Of a stretch of DNA of 64,000 bases, positions 61,749 to 64,000 are shown piece by piece. Source of the DNA: Candidatus Merdiplasma excrementigallinarum (GTDB lineage: Bacteria > Bacillota > Clostridia > Lachnospirales > Lachnospiraceae); assembly GCA_018713435.1 (NCBI GenBank), contig DVOS01000022.1, positions 35,882 to 99,881 on the forward strand, read 5' to 3'. The notes below the pieces were generated by a model. It searched no databases, was not told where the DNA came from, and worked only from the letters and a program-made list of their open reading frames with translations. The position numbers and the translations under genes are program-made. The number at the start of each line of letters is the position of its first letter. Position 1 is the stretch's first letter.

Positions 61749-63062
61749 TCATAAAAATGCTTGGCGAAACTCTTTTTCACTGGCTCTCATCTTCGATACA
61801 AAAGCCTCATAGTTTTCTGCCTCCACCGGAATTTTCAGGCCGTGCTTTGTGACGCAGACGTTGTCTCTCGGCCTTACATTTTTCTCATAAGTCGATCCCT
61901 TATTCATCCAAAGCCGCAAGTCTTCGGTGTTGCCGGCTTCCGGGTAGAGATAATAGCCCGCTCTGGCGTCAAAGCGAAACATATAAGCCAGAAGCTGCAG
62001 ATAGTCTTTATTTCCGATGTGATCTATTGGTTTATATTTCGCGTCCGCAATGACTCTGGGATCGGTGCTGCGGCTGATAAAATCAGGGTAAATCAGACCC
62101 ACATTTCCATTAAACAGCCTTTGCGCTCCCATCCCCCCTTTATTCATGGGATGATAGAATAGGTCGTCAATCAGAGAGTTCACATATTCTTCCCACAGCC
62201 AGGCACCGTCAAATAAAATTCCGTATATTTGTCTGAAGCCTGATCCTATCTGATGTTTTTGATGCTGCAGGATCAGAAGGCATAATCGCTGAAGCGCGCG
62301 GTATTCCCGAAAATACCCATGACGGACAGCATTCTTTTTATTTGCTTCCATAATTTTTCGCCGGTCATACGGTTCATAGCAAGGTGTGGCCTCCACCACA
62401 AGCCTTACCTCATCCTTTACTCTGACAAGTAGCCTGTTTCCATAAGGCTTTCTTTTAATAAACTCTATGGTATGGCGTATCAGTTCCATAAGGCTGTTGT
62501 CATATGAAAATTCTCGCTGGCTATAAGCGATATTTCCTATAAAAGGCGTATTCAGTTTAATATGTTTTCCAATATCAATCGTCCCTTTTACGTTTCCATC
62601 ATTATACCAGTTCCGGACATATTTTTTAAAGAGCCCTTTCCGTATAGCGGTCCGCAGATAGTGGGGAAAAAGAAACAGCAGAAAATTAAACAGGCGATTA
62701 TTCTGATCGGCATCCGTTTTCAAATCCACAATAACAGGGAAGTCCAACACCCGCTCAAGAATATACTGAAAAAAGTAATCTTCCTTTTCCCCGCCAAACC
62801 GAGACTCTATGATCAAGCGCTCATTCCCGTAACCCAGGAACCCCATCACGTTTCCCGTCCGAAAGGTATCATTTATACTTTGCAGTATCAGCTGATCCTT
62901 CGTAATATCCTCTGTTTCCGTCACACGTTCCGGAAAAACGAAAATGCCGTCTCTTTCAAGCTGTCCCAGCGTTTTATCTGCTATCCTTGACGTAAGTCTC
63001 CCGATTTCCCAAAAATTATTTTTCCCCGTCTGCGAGTTGTCCTTAATTTTCAGCAGTTTCAT
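61749..63062 (-). CDS. mcrC: McrC family restriction subunit
   Basis: Nuclease subunit of a type IV (modification-dependent) McrBC restriction system, 437 aa. The N-terminal part (LTSRIADKTLGQLERDGIFVFPERV) and middle LFPHYLRTAIRKGLFKKYVRNWYNDGNVKGTIDI are family-typical. The C-terminal PD-(D/E)xK nuclease region has YPDFISRSTDPRVIADAKYK, where the D and the DAK supply the catalytic residues. Its start overlaps the mcrB stop by 20 bases. I prefer the ATG at 63062 (AAGGTG six bases upstream) to the track start. Confidence 0.92.
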   Translation of the reverse strand: MKLLKIKDNSQTGKNNFWEIGRLTSRIADKTLGQLERDGIFVFPERVTETEDITKDQLILQSINDTFRTGNVMGFLGYGNERLIIESRFGGEKEDYFFQYILERVLDFPVIVDLKTDADQNNRLFNFLLFLFPHYLRTAIRKGLFKKYVRNWYNDGNVKGTIDIGKHIKLNTPFIGNIAYSQREFSYDNSLMELIRHTIEFIKRKPYGNRLLVRVKDEVRLVVEATPCYEPYDRRKIMEANKKNAVRHGYFREYRALQRLCLLILQHQKHQIGSGFRQIYGILFDGAWLWEEYVNSLIDDLFYHPMNKGGMGAQRLFNGNVGLIYPDFISRSTDPRVIADAKYKPIDHIGNKDYLQLLAYMFRFDARAGYYLYPEAGNTEDLRLWMNKGSTYEKNVRPRDNVCVTKHGLKIPVEAENYEAFVSKMRASEKEFRQAFL

Positions 63063-64000
63063 CTCCATCACCTTCTGCCGGCTCTCCGCAGCCGTATGCC
63101 CTGGCAAACCGCTTCATAATCCCTTCCTCATCGTACATTCCCCTCACATACTCCTGAAGAAGGGGCCGAAGATAATCCGTCCAGAGCTGTTCAAAGGTCA
63201 GCGTTTTCAGCTTCAGGAAATAAGCCGCTCCAATCTGGTAATCCTCGTTCAGGTCCTCTGTCGCGGCAATTTCCTTATTAAGCGCTGCCATCCGTCGTAA
63301 GGCTTCCTCTTTCAGGTTTTCCTTCAAAGAGTCCAGCATCTCAAGGCATTCATCCGCTTTCAGCTCTATAAAACGGAACCGTCTCCGCATTGCGAAATCA
63401 AAGCTGTCAACAGATCGGTCAATATCATTCATTGTTCCAATGATATACACGTTTTCCGGAACATAAAACTTTTCATCTGGGTCGGAGTGCAGATTTGCAT
63501 ACTGCGTAGAAATCTCCCCGGCTCTGCCGCGATAGCCGGGATCTATTGCAAAGAACAGTTCTCCGAATATCTTTGAGATATCCCCGCGGTTAATTTCATC
63601 AATAATAAAAATATATTTCTTTTGTTCGGTCTGAGAATCCTCATAATTCTTTCTGGCACGGGCAATGAATTTTTTGAAAATCCCATCCTGCAGTTCAAAT
63701 CCCATAGTTCCATCAGCATTTACCTTCGGCCTAAGACCTTCCACAAAATCAGAATAGTCATAGCTTGGATGAAACTGGACAAACTCAATCTGCTCTTTTT
63801 GTTCATCCGAAAGCTGAGAGTATTCCTTATAGTATCCGTTGCTGACAATATCAGCGGCAATTTCTCTGGCAAGATAGGATTTTCCGGTGCCGGGAGCGCC
63901 ATGGAAAATCAGATTTTTTGCCTCGATCAGCTTGGATGAAAATATATTCTGGTAATCCTCTGCCTGCCGGGAAGATTCTTCCTGTGCAGCGGCATCTGCT
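63043..64000 (-). CDS. mcrB: McrB family AAA+ GTPase, N-terminus cut by the window edge
   Basis: Motor and recognition subunit of the McrBC system; 318 codons are visible and the frame is open to the window edge (the track's start at 63744 is internal). Walker A is FHGAPGTGKSYLA. Then come FVQFHPSYDYSDFVEGLRP, Walker B FIIDEINRGD and the McrB signature GTMNDIDRSVDSFDFAMRRRF. The N-terminal DNA-recognition domain, which decides what modified DNA is bound, is beyond the window. Overlaps mcrC. Together they cut DNA carrying foreign modifications. Confidence 0.93.
   Translation of the reverse strand, partial: ADAAAQEESSRQAEDYQNIFSSKLIEAKNLIFHGAPGTGKSYLAREIAADIVSNGYYKEYSQLSDEQKEQIEFVQFHPSYDYSDFVEGLRPKVNADGTMGFELQDGIFKKFIARARKNYEDSQTEQKKYIFIIDEINRGDISKIFGELFFAIDPGYRGRAGEISTQYANLHSDPDEKFYVPENVYIIGTMNDIDRSVDSFDFAMRRRFRFIELKADECLEMLDSLKENLKEEALRRMAALNKEIAATEDLNEDYQIGAAYFLKLKTLTFEQLWTDYLRPLLQEYVRGMYDEEGIMKRFARAYGCGEPAEGDGDETAEN

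Overview
The window reads as chromosomal DNA of a low-to-mid GC Gram-positive anaerobe of the Clostridia, most likely a Lachnospiraceae gut bacterium. The reasons are the gene complement (DUF4364 protein, CvfB-like S1 protein, acyl-ACP thioesterase, lipid-anchored trigger-factor-like protein, McrBC, a lysine riboswitch of Bacillus/Clostridium type), the strong AGGAGG-type ribosome sites and the sigma-A promoters with 17-base spacers. The genus is not determined. Coding density is high. I see no rRNA, CRISPR array, prophage or intact insertion sequence, and only one tRNA. About three quarters of the genes lie on the minus strand.

Layout. 0-7 kb: hisS (3' end off the window), cca, a lipoprotein related to trigger factor, a cold-shock gene with a long leader, hflX, a TPR lipoprotein and a decayed RhuM-family gene. 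7-9.6 kb: an ECF sigma factor followed by three membrane-protein genes. 9.6-16 kb: two tandem paralogous membrane-anchored polysaccharide deacetylases, a TIGR01212 radical SAM protein, a DUF4364 protein and a Gfo/Idh oxidoreductase. 16-26 kb: a SleB-type wall hydrolase with a striking Tyr/Asp/Glu repeat linker, an rRNA/tRNA methyltransferase, pfkA, an alpha/beta hydrolase, dnaE and a CPBP protease. 26-28 kb: a type I toxin-antitoxin module and a diguanylate cyclase fused to an ECF S-component-like membrane domain. 27.9-36.5 kb: a seven-gene sugar operon (mutarotase, dehydrogenase, ABC importer, nucleotidyltransferase, anomeric sugar kinase) divergent from a PocR-AraC regulator. 36.5-47 kb: small conserved protein, cvfB, thioesterase, tRNA-Gln(CTG), a sodium:solute symporter with a structured leader, pncB, a HAD hydrolase, a second kinase/nucleotidyltransferase pair, an M28 peptidase and an RluA synthase. 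47-56 kb: ilvE; a lysine-riboswitch-controlled dapA-dapB-lysC operon; cobO; a two-OB-fold SSB-like protein; typA. 56-64 kb: amidohydrolase, a Lon-like AAA ATPase without a protease domain, Spx/ArsC-like protein, ADP-ribosylglycohydrolase, DUF1810 protein, an XRE-SpoT-hydrolase fusion, a GNAT protein and McrC/McrB (McrB runs off the end).

The most unusual signal is non-coding. A dispersed element of about 90-120 bp (copies near 16.0, 48.3 and 55.7 kb, all at 3' ends of genes) has a conserved core and conserved internal-loop motifs, while its paired arms differ between copies but keep pairing. This is the mark of selection on structure. One copy sits next to a second repeat (16.2 kb, also at 27.8 kb) whose hairpin has a conserved TCATGA-type apex, shared again with the terminator of the cold-shock gene. 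Other points worth attention are the 30-residue toxin with its antisense RNA, the lipid-anchored trigger-factor relative, the duplicated sugar-1-kinase/nucleotidyltransferase pairs, the DNA-binding alarmone-hydrolase-like protein and the ECF-S/GGDEF fusion.
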